NCBI GenBank assembly: GCA_009733575.1
Contig: ML769457.1
Coordinates: forward strand, 126,619 to 190,618
DNA length: 64,000 nucleotides
DNA from: Gymnopus androsaceus JB14
Lineage: Eukaryota; Basidiomycota; Agaricomycetes; Agaricales; Omphalotaceae
Reading direction: 5' to 3'
Shown here: one piece after another, positions 9,559-20,691 of the stretch
Numbering within the stretch: position 1 is the stretch's first letter
Layout of the letters: each line of letters starts with the position of its first letter
The notes under the pieces: generated by a model
Told to the model about the DNA's origin: nothing
Database searches by the model: none
What the model saw: the letters and a program-made list of their open reading frames with translations, nothing else
Program-made: the position numbers and the translations under genes

Positions 9559-12500
9559 ATGAGGAGAAGAGGCAACAAATCCGCCAAAGTCCCCAACGTC
9601 AAGCTGCGACCAGCTCAGCCTGGCGCGTCGTTGTCGTCTTCCTCCTTTGTTATTCAAGATAGCCAAATCGACAATGACGATACAAAATATTATGATCCTA
9701 CTCCTAGGCCTTTTGCTGGTGTTGTTTTGTGTGCTACGGGAATTACTGACAAGGTGCGTCTAGCTCGGCTTGACGAACTAGACTAATCTCTCCTCAGCCT
9801 ACCATATTCAAACAAGCCGTCGAACTTGGAGCTACGACCATCAACGACTTCACTGACCGCGTTACCCATCTCATTGCTCTCCAACATGGAGGCGCTAAAT
9901 ACATGGTTGGCTCGTCTCTCTCAAGGCAGGACGCGCTTTTTCTAAACGTCGCCTCTTTTTAGTGTGCCCTGGATCGCAAGATACCCATTCTGAAACCTTC
10001 ATGGATCACAGACAGTCATCACATCTGGCTTCACGGAGACGACGTCGACCTCGAACAAAGCATAACCCAACACCGCCTACCAATCTTTACCGACGTCGTC
10101 CTCTGCGTCTCTGGCATCCCAGACATCGTCCGACGCACCCAAATCAACAAACTCGTCACAAAATCCGGTGGTTCCTACGTCAAAGCCCTCGAACGACCCG
10201 TCCGAGTCACGCATTTGTTGTGTTCAGGCGACGACCCGACGGATAAGATGTATTATGCAGAAAAGTTTAATAAACAAGGCGAGGCGAGTATTAAGCTGGT
10301 TTGGGAGGAGTGGTTTTGGGATTGTTTGGAGTTTGGAGGGAGGTTTGAGGAGGATAGGTATCAGATGCAACATCCGAGACCAAAGCCGAGGAAGAGTGTT
10401 CAGGAAGGTTTGTTTGTTGTCGTTCTTTCTGTTTCAAGCTACTGATGTTGCACAGTCAATCCCAATGAAACTTCTACTATCCCTGGCAACGACCTACCAC
10501 CAGATGACGACGAGCCCGTCCAGGCGTCAATAAGCAAACCTGTAGGGTTCCAACGCGAACTCTGGCGCAGTGTATTGGCACCGAGAGGATACGACTGGAA
10601 CGATGATGGAACTTCGCTCGTTAAAAGCCCGACGAAACGTCCAGCAACGCGACAGGTTCAGGAGGATGAGGAAGAGAACCTTTTTCAGGGACGGAGAAGC
10701 GGAAGCGTTCTTTCCAGCTCAAGTTTCCGTCGTGCCAACTCGTTCGCCCAGTTGCCTCTGAAACAGAAACAACCGCTACGCCGACTGTTGTCTACCCGTG
10801 TCATAGCTGACGATGCGCTGGGGATGGAGATTGATACGCCTGGTGCTGGGCCTTCGACTGCCAGAGAGGTCGTTGCGGAGGAGGTCGTCGCTCCGCAACC
10901 ACCGCCAGCGCCATCTATATTCTCCGGTCTCAGATTCGCTGCCCTCGGCGAAGCCGACTCTAATACTGTCCGTGAAGCGATTCAAAAAGCGGGTGGGACT
11001 TTTATTGAAACGGAAGACGGTAATGTACCGCAAGTCGATATCATTATCGTGCGTCTCGTTAGGTCTGTTACTACTTTCTCTCTGTCGCCGAGTGCCAACT
11101 AATAACGTTGGCGATAGTGGAAGCAAGATGTTCCGTTCCCTCACTTCTTCTACTGAAACCACGTCAAAGTTTCGAACCGAGTGTTGGTTGGAAAAATGTT
11201 TGTACGAGGAACGTCCATGTCCACCAGAAAGTCATGTCACTTTCACGCCGGTGGGCGTACCCTGTCCCATATCCGGAGCAGAAAATGTCCGTATCAGCTT
11301 TTCGGGGTTGGACAATGCAGAAAAGTTTTTCATGACGAGATTGGTCAAGGTTTTGGGTGAGGACCGTATGTTCATGAGGTGCTCGGTAACTAAACTTTTA
11401 TCTAGGCTTAAACCTCTTACCAAGCTTTTCAAAACGCGCGACTCATCTGCTTTGTCCCTCTGCGGAAGGTCTCAAGTTTGAAAAGGCACAGGAATGGGGT
11501 GTTCCTGTCGTCGGTATGGCGTGGATGGAGGAGATGAAACGCACTGGGAAGTGTTCCCGATGTGCAGAAGTATCTTGTCGCTCCGATGGCTGCTGAGGAA
11601 CCAGAGGTCGTCGCTCCAATGGTGACTGCTGAGAAACCCGAGGTCGATGATCCCAAGGGAAAGCGTAAAGCAACCGAGAAACGATATCCCTATAGCGGAT
11701 ATAACGAATTGTAGGTGGACTCTTTTTCCATCAGATGCTCACTCACTATGGACTGCAGACGTTGAATCGCAAACTCAAGATGATTCACAGTCGTTTAATC
11801 TCGGACAACCCCTACCGGAACCTCGACCGTCAATATCAGCAGTCCCTTCGCTTTCAAAGCTCACTCTTGCCGAAAGTGGATCGTTCGGGAAACCCACTGC
11901 ACTTTTATTGCCGCCGCGACCTCTGCTGAACGACCGTTCATCCATTACCGACCAGACCCAGAGCAAAGGAAACTAGTATTCCTACTTCGATAACATCTAT
12001 TGACGCCCCTCCGAGAGCACAAACACCCGAACCCGAGTCAATGATTGTCGAACCCCTTCCTGGCCAGACCAAGGAGCCGATGCGGATTTAGAAATAGTTC
12101 CTTCGTCCAATACGCCCTCACCAATCAGACCCATCGCACCCAAAGGAGGTAAAGGAAAAGCGCGCGCGCTCACACGGACATTATCCGAGTCAATGATTGT
12201 AGAACCCCATCCTGACCAAGACCATGCCATCGTCCCGGATTCAGAGATAGTCCCTTCGTCCAACACGCCTTCACCAATCAGACCCATCGCACCTAAAGGA
12301 GGCTAAAGGAAAAGCGCGCGCCTTCACACGGACAAAGTCATCTTCTTCCATTTCACCCTCAAAGTATTACCCGCCTGCTCAGCCATTAGATGCAGAGGCG
12401 ACCAAGGCGTTGCAGGAAAGCTTGAGCTTGTTGGGGAAGCGGAGGTCCGATGATAGTAGTGATGGGGCTCGAGAGGGGGTGAGGAGACGAGGAGACAGGA

Positions 12501-12896
12501 ACGATGGGAAGAGGGCGAGGCCGGTGCGATCCAAGGTTAGTTGGTCAGAGTTATCTCTTCGTAAACTAACTAACTACTGTACTCCAGGCTCCCATTGTGC
12601 CCGACCAAATTCAACAGCCTGCTCATGCATTCGACGACGACGACAGTTTCGGTTTCGGTCGAGCGAATGATTTCCAACTGGAAGAGTCCTACCAGGAAGA
12701 GAGCAGTATGCGGGTCACATACGAGGACCCGGAACAGCAAAACGAAAAGCGGAAACTGATGAGCCTGTTCCAGTCGCCGAGTCAAGATGAAGTGGAGTTT
12801 GTGGGTGTTCAGAGGGCGAGCAAGAAGGGGACGAATGGTGCCCGTGATACCACCAGAAGGAGAACGACGAGAAAAAGCACTGGGGCGCGAGGCTGA
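9559..12896 (+). CDS. DPB11: DPB11/Rad4/TopBP1-like BRCT replication-checkpoint protein, tail frame-broken
   Basis: Dpb11/Cut5 links CDK-phosphorylated Sld2/Sld3 and the 9-1-1 clamp to start replication and activate Mec1/ATR in the nucleus. Four BRCT domains can be followed by their closing tryptophan helices: PSWITDSHHIW (near 10000), VWEEWFWDCLEFGGR (near 10310), ECWLEKCLYEE (near 11190) and MAWMEEMKRTG (near 11525). Two N-terminal and two central BRCTs match the Dpb11 plan. Introns are read at 9755, 9904, 10408, 11062 and 11357. After BRCT4 the frame shifts by one base near 11551, then near 11969, 12070 and 12305. The matching peptide resumes in another frame each time, ending in a basic tail with stop at 12896. 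This is either assembly error in an essential gene or true decay of the disordered tail. Confidence 0.8.
12033..12336 (+). repeat. Tandem repeat of two 152-base units in the DPB11-like gene
   Basis: Two adjacent copies, beginning at ccgagtcaatgattgt (12033 and 12185), each encode a peptide with IVPSSNTPSPIRPIAPKGG. They differ at scattered bases and by single-base insertions or deletions that put the two copies in different frames. Confidence 0.85.
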
Positions 12897-13132
12897 AAAG
12901 TGTTTTCTATTCCTGTGGTATCTATTGCTGATGTATGTATAGCCTGCGCAAAAATCGATATGTAAACAAGCAGGGAGGCATTATCGACCTCGTTCGCTGA
13001 CGAGATCTATGGATTTACAGTAAAAAGACAGTATAGTGTAATTGAGCTACAATGAAAGCAAATCATCAACCCAGCAAGACAAGTAGATCGTAAAGCAATG
13101 GTCTATCCAATAGTGTTTGATTCCCAGGATAT

Positions 13133-14380
13133 TCAAGTTATCACTTTTTTCAATCGGTGCGAATAGCGGCCTCTGTTATAGGACCAATCAGCAATGTGGG
13201 TAAAAGCTAGAATGAAAAAAAACCCACTGAAGAATTCATAAGATAGCCAACAGAGAGCGCTGCTTGGAACGGTCGTCAAAACGCGAGGTGTCAATCCTCG
13301 AGAAAACCCTCTGAACCCATCCCGGTTCCAGATAATCCTAAAGGCGTCTGACATTCCTCGAACGTTCCGGATTTCTGGATCATGCGACGTTCCCCTCGTC
13401 TGCAGCATGGTTTTTGCAACATCTAACGGCGTAGTCACTGCCGCGGCCACTGCTCCTGCTCCTGCACCCGATATCATGTGTGATGATGGAGAATATTCGT
13501 GTGTTGGGTTGATCATTCGTTTTAGATGTTCATAGATAGTGTATTGGATGGCGTTGAATGGTATTGAGATGGCCAAGGTCGTTGGATAAGACACGTAGAA
13601 AGCTCCCAAACCTTCCGTTTGGTAGACAGTCCGCGCACAGGTGAACACGGAGCGAAACTCAGATTTGTGGACTTGCATCCTTTGCTTGATCACTGAGATT
13701 TTGTTTGTTAGTGATCGTTTAAACGAGTAGATTCTAGTCTACCGTACCATCGAAAGGATTCATTAGCGCGTCTGCAGCAGTTGTAGCGGATGCACCAGCA
13801 ATGGCTAAAATACATTTTAAATGAGTTCAGATGCACAACACGGTTAATAAAAAGCGACGCACAAGTTGCCACCCATTGGTTACCCGCTTCGTTTCCTCCC
13901 AAAAGCTCCTTGACAGCTTCGAGCGTTCCAAAATGAACGGCATGAGCTGGACCAGCACCCAAAATAACAGACCAAACTCCTCTCCACAAAGCCCGTACGC
14001 CTTCTGTCGAAGATATGCGTGTGACAGCGTTCCCGACGCCGCTATACACTGCGACGGGTGATGTCGTGAATACTTGCATTCGCGTCTGTAAATTACTTTA
14101 GTTTTTTTTTTGCTCAATCTTTCTGAACGCCACTGACTTTGATACTGTCTACTGGATACATGACAGCATGCTCCGAAATTCCAGCCTTTAAAAGAAAAAA
14201 AAGATCAAAGATACTGAGAAAAAAAACTAGCTGGTTGCCTTACCAGTGCACCCGCCAACATGTTCACCTTGATAATTGAGAGTTTTTCAATACGAATTGC
14301 TATGAATTAATCTGTAGAAAACGCACACTAAGTCCAGCATTCGGTGGCAGAGACTCGTAGTCAATCTCTTCTTGGGCCAT
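13133..14380 (-). CDS. MRS4: Mitoferrin, mitochondrial iron carrier (MRS3/MRS4 type)
   Basis: This mitochondrial carrier family protein moves Fe2+ across the inner membrane for haem and iron-sulphur cluster synthesis. The N-terminus MAQEEIDYESLPPNAGL is typical of mitoferrins. Carrier repeats are visible: the first and second halves carry RISSTEGVRALWRGV and TVYQTEGLGAFYVSYPTTLA, and the third has TTPLDVAKTMLQTRGT with GFSRGLTPRVLTTVPSSALC. The segment IKQRMQVHKSEFRSV matches the mitoferrin second repeat. At least five short introns split it. The last, about 55 bases near 13178-13232, is inferred because it replaces a poorly conserved hydrophobic reading with FFRGRYSHRLKKVIT before the stop. 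It is convergent with the BRCT gene, with 236 bases between stops. Confidence 0.88.
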
Positions 14381-14850
14381 GGGAGTTGAAGGGAGAGAAA
14401 ACAAAGGGTAAGCGCGCACTGTAACCACGGGATGCTCGCGCTATACAGAGCTTTTGGCTGAGAGTACCACAAAAGTACCTCTGACAGTGACCGCCGCAGT
14501 GAAAGCGGTTTCGGGCGAAAGTTGCCCGAGAGAATTTCCCATCCATATCTAATCTGGTACATTCATGTTCTCATCACACAATTTCTACGCAGAGTACATT
14601 TATTTTTCGGATTCCGTTGCGCAGTTTTCTAAGGCTATGGCTCAGTCGTGAAGGGAGCACCGATGGCATCGACTGCAATAAATTCGGCTTGTTTGTGAAG
14701 AGATACAAAACCCGTTTCAGAGCACGGCTTCATTGTAGAGAGAAGGGTTCAAAGCGATGAACGGGACGAAGGGAATGTTCGGATAAGCAACTACGCAGCT
14801 TTAACGGCGACGACCATAATCTCACCTGGGGTGCAAGTCTTCTCCCACCT
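14381..14850. other. Intergenic: mitoferrin promoter side and 3' end of the phosphoribosyltransferase gene
   Basis: Both flanking genes are on the minus strand. No further gene or clear regulatory motif was recognised. Confidence 0.5.
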
Positions 14851-15991
14851 TCATTTCTTGGCCGCATTTTCTACATCCAATGCCGCGAGTTCATCGTGCT
14901 TTTCAATGTCACTGTGTGAGCCAAATCGCGAACGCAGTACTATCAGTCACTGAATCTACACCGCACAGAGGAAGATTCACGTACGTAGATTCCCAAGGAT
15001 AATCGAGCCTTCCCAAATATGAGTTCCATTGACATGCGGATCGTCTCGTACATAGTACTCACCAAACATCATCAACATCCTCGCCCGAATAGTACCTACA
15101 AACAGATTAAGCAGAGATTGGAATCAAATCAGATTTGCGCGTACGGTGTTCCTTCTGGTAGCTCTGCCAACTTGGGCTTCTTCTTGTTGTGGACAACAAA
15201 GATGCCAAACTTGGTAGCTGCACGGAGCGCATCCCGATCTGCTTCTGGGCGCGTCAGAAGCTCGAGTTCAACATCCTTCTTGAGTTCAACAAGGGCATAA
15301 CTAGATAGAGATGAGTTACTTGAGAAAAGCAAGACGAAAAGAGGAAAGGATCGGACTTGAGAGTTTTCCGAGTGTCATCGACTTCATCCTGCGGCATATT
15401 TATTCGGTAGCCCTGACAGAAAACTGACGCCACATACAACAATAAGAACGCGCTTTCCAACAAGCATCTGTCCTGCGTTAGCGCCTCTATTCAAATTATC
15501 AGCAGCCGTGAAGAACGTAGGGAAATATAAGTTTTACAGCCATTGGGTTCGAATTACTTGCTCTCCGATCTTTTGCTCTGTGACACCTTCGACTGGTTCG
15601 TAGAGAGACAGTCCAATGGCTTGTATCTGAAGGGTTTTGTTATCGGTTATTTCTCGCAAGAATGTACGCTATCAATGGAGAGATTGAAGATCGTGATTGC
15701 CAGTGTCCAGATAAGAAAGCGCACCATAACCCGAGCAGGGAAGAAGCCTCTGAAAGATCCATTCTGAGTAGAAAATCTCAAATCAAGTCAAGATCTACTA
15801 ACGAACCCTCCGCCAATCGCTACCATCAGGTCAGGAGTAAACTCTGCGGCGATCTTGGGTGTACATCTACGAATCAAGTTGTGTATATTGTTATATGTGA
15901 CATGCCTGAAAAAACAGGGACTTTTAGCACTCTTTGCAACAGATTCTAGGTCCAGGGCTAACCAATGCTTGACTTGAGTTTCATGCGACAT
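14851..15991 (-). CDS. XPT1: Xanthine/hypoxanthine phosphoribosyltransferase (XPT1-like)
   Basis: The enzyme would transfer 5-phosphoribose from PRPP to xanthine, hypoxanthine or guanine in purine salvage in the cytosol. Exons join to MSHETQVKHWHVTYNNIHNL, then PKIAAEFTPDLMVAIGGG, then FFPARV, then the segment around IQAIGLSLYEPVEG. The PRPP-binding loop follows as VLIVVDEVDDTRKTL, then YALVELKKDVELELLTRPEA and FVVHNKKKPKLAELPEG. The C-terminus reads YYSGEDVDDVWLDYPWES joined to TDIEKHDELAALD. All these blocks are in the order of fungal XPT1. There are at least seven introns. The stop is TGA at 14851-14853. It is divergent from the SLATT gene, with 274 bases between starts. Confidence 0.87.
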
Positions 15992-16107
15992 GGTGGAAAG
16001 GAATATAGAAAATAGATTGAGATCTTATCACGATCATGAAAGGAACCGGGCGCCAATTATAAGAATGGACACCTCCATTTTATTGCATAGACAGGCCATC
16101 TACCCGA

Positions 16108-17721
16108 CTACTTCTGACCGAGACAGGTGGAATGCCAGCTGACAGCTCCTTCCTATTTTGTCTCATTAACTCTCAAATCGCTTCCCAAGTAAACAGGCTC
16201 AAAGACGTCCCGTCTGCTTTAAAAACTGGAACATGTAGGCGCGATTGTGTTATTACCTTCCTTCCATGGATCTCCCAGAAAATGGCGCAGCTTCCTCTTC
16301 TATGCCTGACCCCCAATCATCAAGACCAGACGAACCTAATACTTTACGACATTCCCCTTCGAATTCTTCATCTGGCTTCGTCAACTCACCAACAAACATT
16401 GATGATCTCTCACGAGGGTTTGCTAGTCGGCCTAATACCTTACCTCCTCCCCTTCCTGTCTTTCGAAGGAGCGATGAACGACCCAGAGAAGGTTTCAACA
16501 GACTACCATCCACACTTCCGGAGCGAAATTCCACTCTCGATCATGTAGTTCCTACTACCAGTGAGAAGGTAAATCTTCACCAACCTAACTCCCTAGAAGC
16601 TGGCCTGAAATCTTTGCAGTACCGAGAGAAAACGATCCGTGAGCGTTTGGAACCGACTTTGAAACGGGCAATCGAAGAACGCGATAAATACAACCACAAA
16701 GCGAAAATGACGGGCGTTATTCTCAATATAGCCATCGGTGAGCTTGACTGATATTTTCGTTGAGCTTCATACCTATCTAACAAATTCCAGGTCTCCAAGT
16801 CCTCCTCGGTGCGCTAACGACAGCAGTATCTGCAGCTACTACTGGTCGACAAGTACGTATCCCTTGGTCAACTCATGGATGGCTGTATTAACACTCCCCG
16901 TGACAGACCTCCATCGTAGTATCAGTTTTCGGTATGTAAATAATCCTGCCCGCCCCCCTGATACTCACCATCCTCTTCGGCAGGGGGAGCATCGACCCTG
17001 GTCGCATCGTATCTAGCGAAAACTCGAGGGTCAACTCGAGGGTTACAGGAACCAGATTTCTCAATTGCTCGCGCAGCACTGCTCGATCAGTTTATTCGTG
17101 AATGCGATGCATTCGGCATGGACTTTGGGCACTTGGATACTAGTGGCCACGATGAAAAGCTGAATGAAAAACTGAATGCGTTTCGTGATAGGTTTGAAGA
17201 GATCATGGGGAATGACAGCGGGTATGCATATTATTTTCCTCGGGTTTATTAATGTTCTTACACTGATTTATGGGAAAGGCGTATTTCTACAGCTTAGGAT
17301 TGCGATGCGACTTCGCGAGTCTAATCAATCTCCCTCCTACATTTTGTAAATTTATTCTGCGCCACGTCTTGGTCCTCCCCGATACATAACATCAATCACA
17401 CACACCCTCATCCTTTCCGCCTTCTCTCTAACTACAATTCTTTTCCAATTCTCTGTGTTGATAATGTACCATTCTATTTGTATAGCTTCCCAGTTCCCCA
17501 GCATATAACGACCTGCCACAACTCGAAACACGTCCACGTTTCTAAATTATAAAAGTAATTTACCCTAACGCAGTATGTACCTTGATATATAACATCTAGC
17601 ATATTTTACCTTACTCCGCCGCTCGAGATGAATGGAAGATGTTGTGTAACATCATGGATGTTTTTTTCAGTAGGCTGGATCTTACTGCGCGCCTAAGTAC
17701 CATTTTGTGCGATTCTCACGC
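16108..17721 (+). repeat. Segmental duplication, copy A
   Basis: Direct duplication paired with about 18752-20495. Left-edge similarity begins around gacaggtggaatg, runs through the whole SLATT gene and continues beyond its stop. It ends at the shared cctaagtaccattttgtg followed by ttctcacgcc. The flanking sequences then differ completely. Confidence 0.85.
16266..17252 (+). CDS. Fungal SLATT (two-TM effector-like) membrane protein, intact copy
   Basis: Four exons (16266-16737, 16791-16852, 16907-16931, 16984-17252) join in frame to 275 residues. The first 110 residues are Pro/Ser-rich and probably disordered. A charged helix follows (YREKTIRERLEPTLKRAIEE), then two adjacent membrane segments, MTGVILNIAIGLQVLLGAL and a second through VVSVFGGASTLVASYLA, then a helical tail DQFIRECDAFGMDFGHLD. 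This is the plan of the fungal SLATT family (SMODS- and SLOG-associating 2TM effector). Bacterial relatives are predicted pore-forming effectors of nucleotide-signalled immunity. No biochemical role is established for the fungal family as far as I know. ATG 16266 is used; another at 16245 adds seven residues. Exon 3 is only 25 bases. Confidence 0.85.
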
Positions 17722-18190
17722 CCATCGATGAATCTAGTTCGAGCTGCATAGCTCATATGCGCTTCATGTGCAGAACGCGCGAAAAACCTAGTAACTATGC
17801 AGTACGAATCTCCGGCCCCTTTCCCGGAAGACTCCCAATCCCGAATTCATCCATTGAACAGTCAAACAGCCTACCCATCAAGCTTGATGTACTGATAGTA
17901 CAGTACGAATGTGATATCGATTAAATATCAGCACGAACAGCGACGGGCGGGGATGCAAAGCTGTTGAACCTGTCTTCTTCTCTACTCCACTTGCTCCCTC
18001 ACCCTCCCTCATCCACCTTCTCCGCTCCCTCACCAGTTCACCCAAAGAGGTGTTCTACAGTACTTTATACTTGACACCTCCTGAAAAGCATCTAGCGATA
18101 ACAATTTAACAATTTTTGCAACTCTAGAAAACATCAACGTACAATATATGATCAGATTACCAAAATAGCCGTCGGAGTCCGTACCAGGAT
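17253..18190. other. Intergenic, including the 3' part of duplication copy A
   Basis: Up to about 17721 the DNA is shared with copy B downstream of its SLATT stop. Beyond that I see no gene. Confidence 0.5.
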
Positions 18191-18222
18191 CATGTTAGAT
18201 TTGCGGTTTGGTGCGGACGCCG

Positions 18223-18555
18223 ATGGGACGCGAGTCTAAGGAATCCTTCGCGTTGGGTTTAGGGCCTTTGAGGCGAGACGAGGGAGGTAGATGTGGACAC
18301 GTATCCATTCCATCATCGCAAGGCTCAAGGCGTTCGTCGAGAGCACGAGAACCGTTAATTTCCCTTAACGTGAAAACCCCTGTCACGGTCATCAGCGTGT
18401 ATCCGAGTCTTCCTGTGACGGTAAGTAGATCCGTTGAATACATTAATGGACTCCTCCGTCATCTACCGTTCCCGCAGGAAGCGTTTTTGGAGGTGATGGA
18501 GATTATGAAGCGAATTATTCATGAAATGGCAAGGAAGCATCAGAATCGGGATTAA
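18223..18555 (+). CDS. Small hypothetical protein with one clean intron
   Basis: A short open frame contains a textbook donor (gtaagt at 18421) and acceptor (cccgcag ending 18477). The 57-base intron is a multiple of three, so the frame is open whether spliced or not. Spliced, the C-terminus reads LPVTEAFLEVMEIMKRII and ends ARKHQNRD. The ATG at 18223 (MGRESKESFALG) is the first in frame; an upstream exon is possible. I recognise no domain. It lies between the two SLATT duplication copies. It could be a genuine small gene or a chance frame. Confidence 0.35.
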   Translation: MGRESKESFALGLGPLRRDEGGRCGHVSIPSSQGSRRSSRAREPLISLNVKTPVTVISVYPSLPVTVSRSVEYINGLLRHLPFPQEAFLEVMEIMKRIIHEMARKHQNRD

Positions 18556-18751
18556 GAGGCATCATTTGGCTGGAATTGTTGTTCAAGTGAGCGACTTTGA
18601 AACGAGAAAGTAGAGTTGAAGTGAGAATGGATGTGCAGGCGATTCTGGGAGCATCGAAGACATTTATAATCCACTTGGGTTCCATAAGACGTGATGCAAG
18701 GGAAGCAGAAAAAGTAAATCTGATCACGAATTCGAACTGAAAAGGAAGCCC

Positions 18752-20495
18752 ACTATTTCTGACAGGTGGAATGAGAGCTAGCTGACAGGTTTTTTTTAAA
18801 GTACAGTATCTTGTTTCCTGCAAAGGTGTAAACAAACTCAAAGACGCCCCGTTCACGCGTGGGGCTTTAAAGATCGTGGTCATGGTGTGTTGTATTCTTG
18901 CCTTTCTTCATGGATCTCCACCAAGACAATGGCGCAGCTGCCTCTTCTGTGCCTGGCTCTCAATCATCCGAGACGAGACGAATCCAATACTTTACGAATT
19001 TCTACTTCTTCATCTGGCTTGGTCAACTCACCAACAACAAACTTTGATGATGTCTCTCGAGGGCTTGGCAGCCGAACTAACCCTTTGCCTCCTCCTCGTC
19101 CTGTCTTTCGAACGAGCGATGAACGGCCCAGAGAGGGTCTCGACATACTACCTTCTACACTAGTACCGACGGACACTGCTACTAATCAAAAGTCCACTCT
19201 CGATCATGTAGTTCCTATCGAGAAGGTAGACTTTGATAAACCTAACCCCAAGAGTTGGCCTGAAACCCTTTCAGTACCGAGAGAAAACATTCGGAGAACG
19301 TTTGGCACCAACTTTAAAACATGCAGAGGAAGAACGTGCTAATTACGCTTGGAAAGCGAAAATGACAGGCCTTGCTCTCAATGTAGCCATCGGTGGGTTT
19401 GACCATAGTGTCATTGAGTGTAAATACATATGCAACCAAGTGCAGGTCTGCAAGTCTTCCTAGGAGCATTAACGACAGCAATATCTGCAGCTACATCTGG
19501 TCGACAGGTACGTGTCTGTTGTCAACTCGTGACTTGTAATAACATCCTCCGCGACAGACATCCATTGGAGTATCAGTTCTCGGTATAAGAATGTGCACTA
19601 GTCCTGCGACTACCCGCTACTCACCATCCACTTCCTAGGGGGTTTAACAACCATAGTTGCATCGTATTCGGCGCGAGCTCGAGGGTTCAAATGAGCCAGA
19701 ACTTTCAATTATCCGCGTCAAAGATCTCGATCAGTTTATTCGCGAATGCCAGGCGTTCAATATGGACTTTGGACACTTGGATGGCCATGAACACGATGGG
19801 AGGCTGGATTCGTTTCGTAGCAGGTTTGAAGAACTCCTTGGGAATGGCAACGGGTATGCATATCACTTGACTTGGTTTTATTAATCTCCTTACATCGATT
19901 TTAAGGGAACGGCGTCTTGCTACGGTTTAGGATTGCGATACGACTTGCTAGCCTAATCAATCTCTTTCTTCTCCACTTCCCTGTCCCATCTTGTCCTGTC
20001 CCTATTCTTTCTAGCGTCCTCACTCCAACTGTTGTCATTCTCTAGCTACAGTCCTTTTCCCGTTCGTTATTTCGTCTTTATACTGTCTTTATACTGTACC
20101 ATTCCATCTGTATAGATCCTCGTGAACAGCTATAACGACCCGCCGCCATAAACACATCTATAAACACGCCCGCGTTCTGTTCTCTTTTCTGATTACAATA
20201 TTTAATATCTGGATAGTTGTAATTTACCCTAAAGCAGTCGTACTCCTATTCCATGTATAACAATGAGCAATATGTACTTTGCCTGAGATGAATGAAGAAG
20301 TTTTGTACCATGAAGTGGCGCCAGGCGGCCCTATTTCTTTCCCTACGTAAGCCTGCGATAGTATGGCAGAGCTGGTGCCTCTTATGTACTTGTGTTCTGG
20401 GTTCTATGCCGTGCTCCCAATTCAACGACGAAAGGGCGAGGTTCTCGGGAAAGTTCTGCGAGCGCCTAAGTACCATTTTGTGTAATTCTCACGCC
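18752..20495 (+). repeat. Segmental duplication, copy B
   Basis: Second member of the direct duplication, containing the broken SLATT copy and its downstream region. Similarity ends at cctaagtaccattttgtg then ttctcacgcc near 20495. The copies have diverged by many substitutions and small indels, so the duplication is not recent. Confidence 0.85.
18910..19884 (+). pseudogene. Broken SLATT copy (at least three frameshifts)
   Basis: This copy is collinear with the intact gene at 16266-17252 and keeps the same exon layout and stop position. Compared base by base, it has a one-base gain near 18970 and a net two-base loss between about 19245 and 19290. A one-base gain near 19688 turns the RGSNEPEL region into a stop. 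The peptide blocks (DERPREGLDILPSTL, YREKTFGERLAPTLKHAEEE, DQFIRECQAFNMDFGHLD) are still clear but lie in three frames. The membrane exons GLQVFLGALTTAISAA and TSIGVSVLG are preserved. It is therefore a pseudogene unless these are assembly errors. The preserved splice signals suggest it was lost fairly recently relative to the duplication. Confidence 0.8.
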
Positions 20496-20691
20496 GTGCC
20501 CTTTGAAGTTTGCACCATGGTTAGAATATGCGATGCTAGCTATGACTCTACTTGTGGCCCGCAAACGTTTAAGAGTAAAATCTGCTGGTCCATCCAATCA
20601 ATATAGGTGAGAATGTAATTTCCAAGTTCAGATATCCTATCTGCTGACCTTCTCGTCTAGTTTTACCCACCGCATCTTTGCAGAGGCATCC

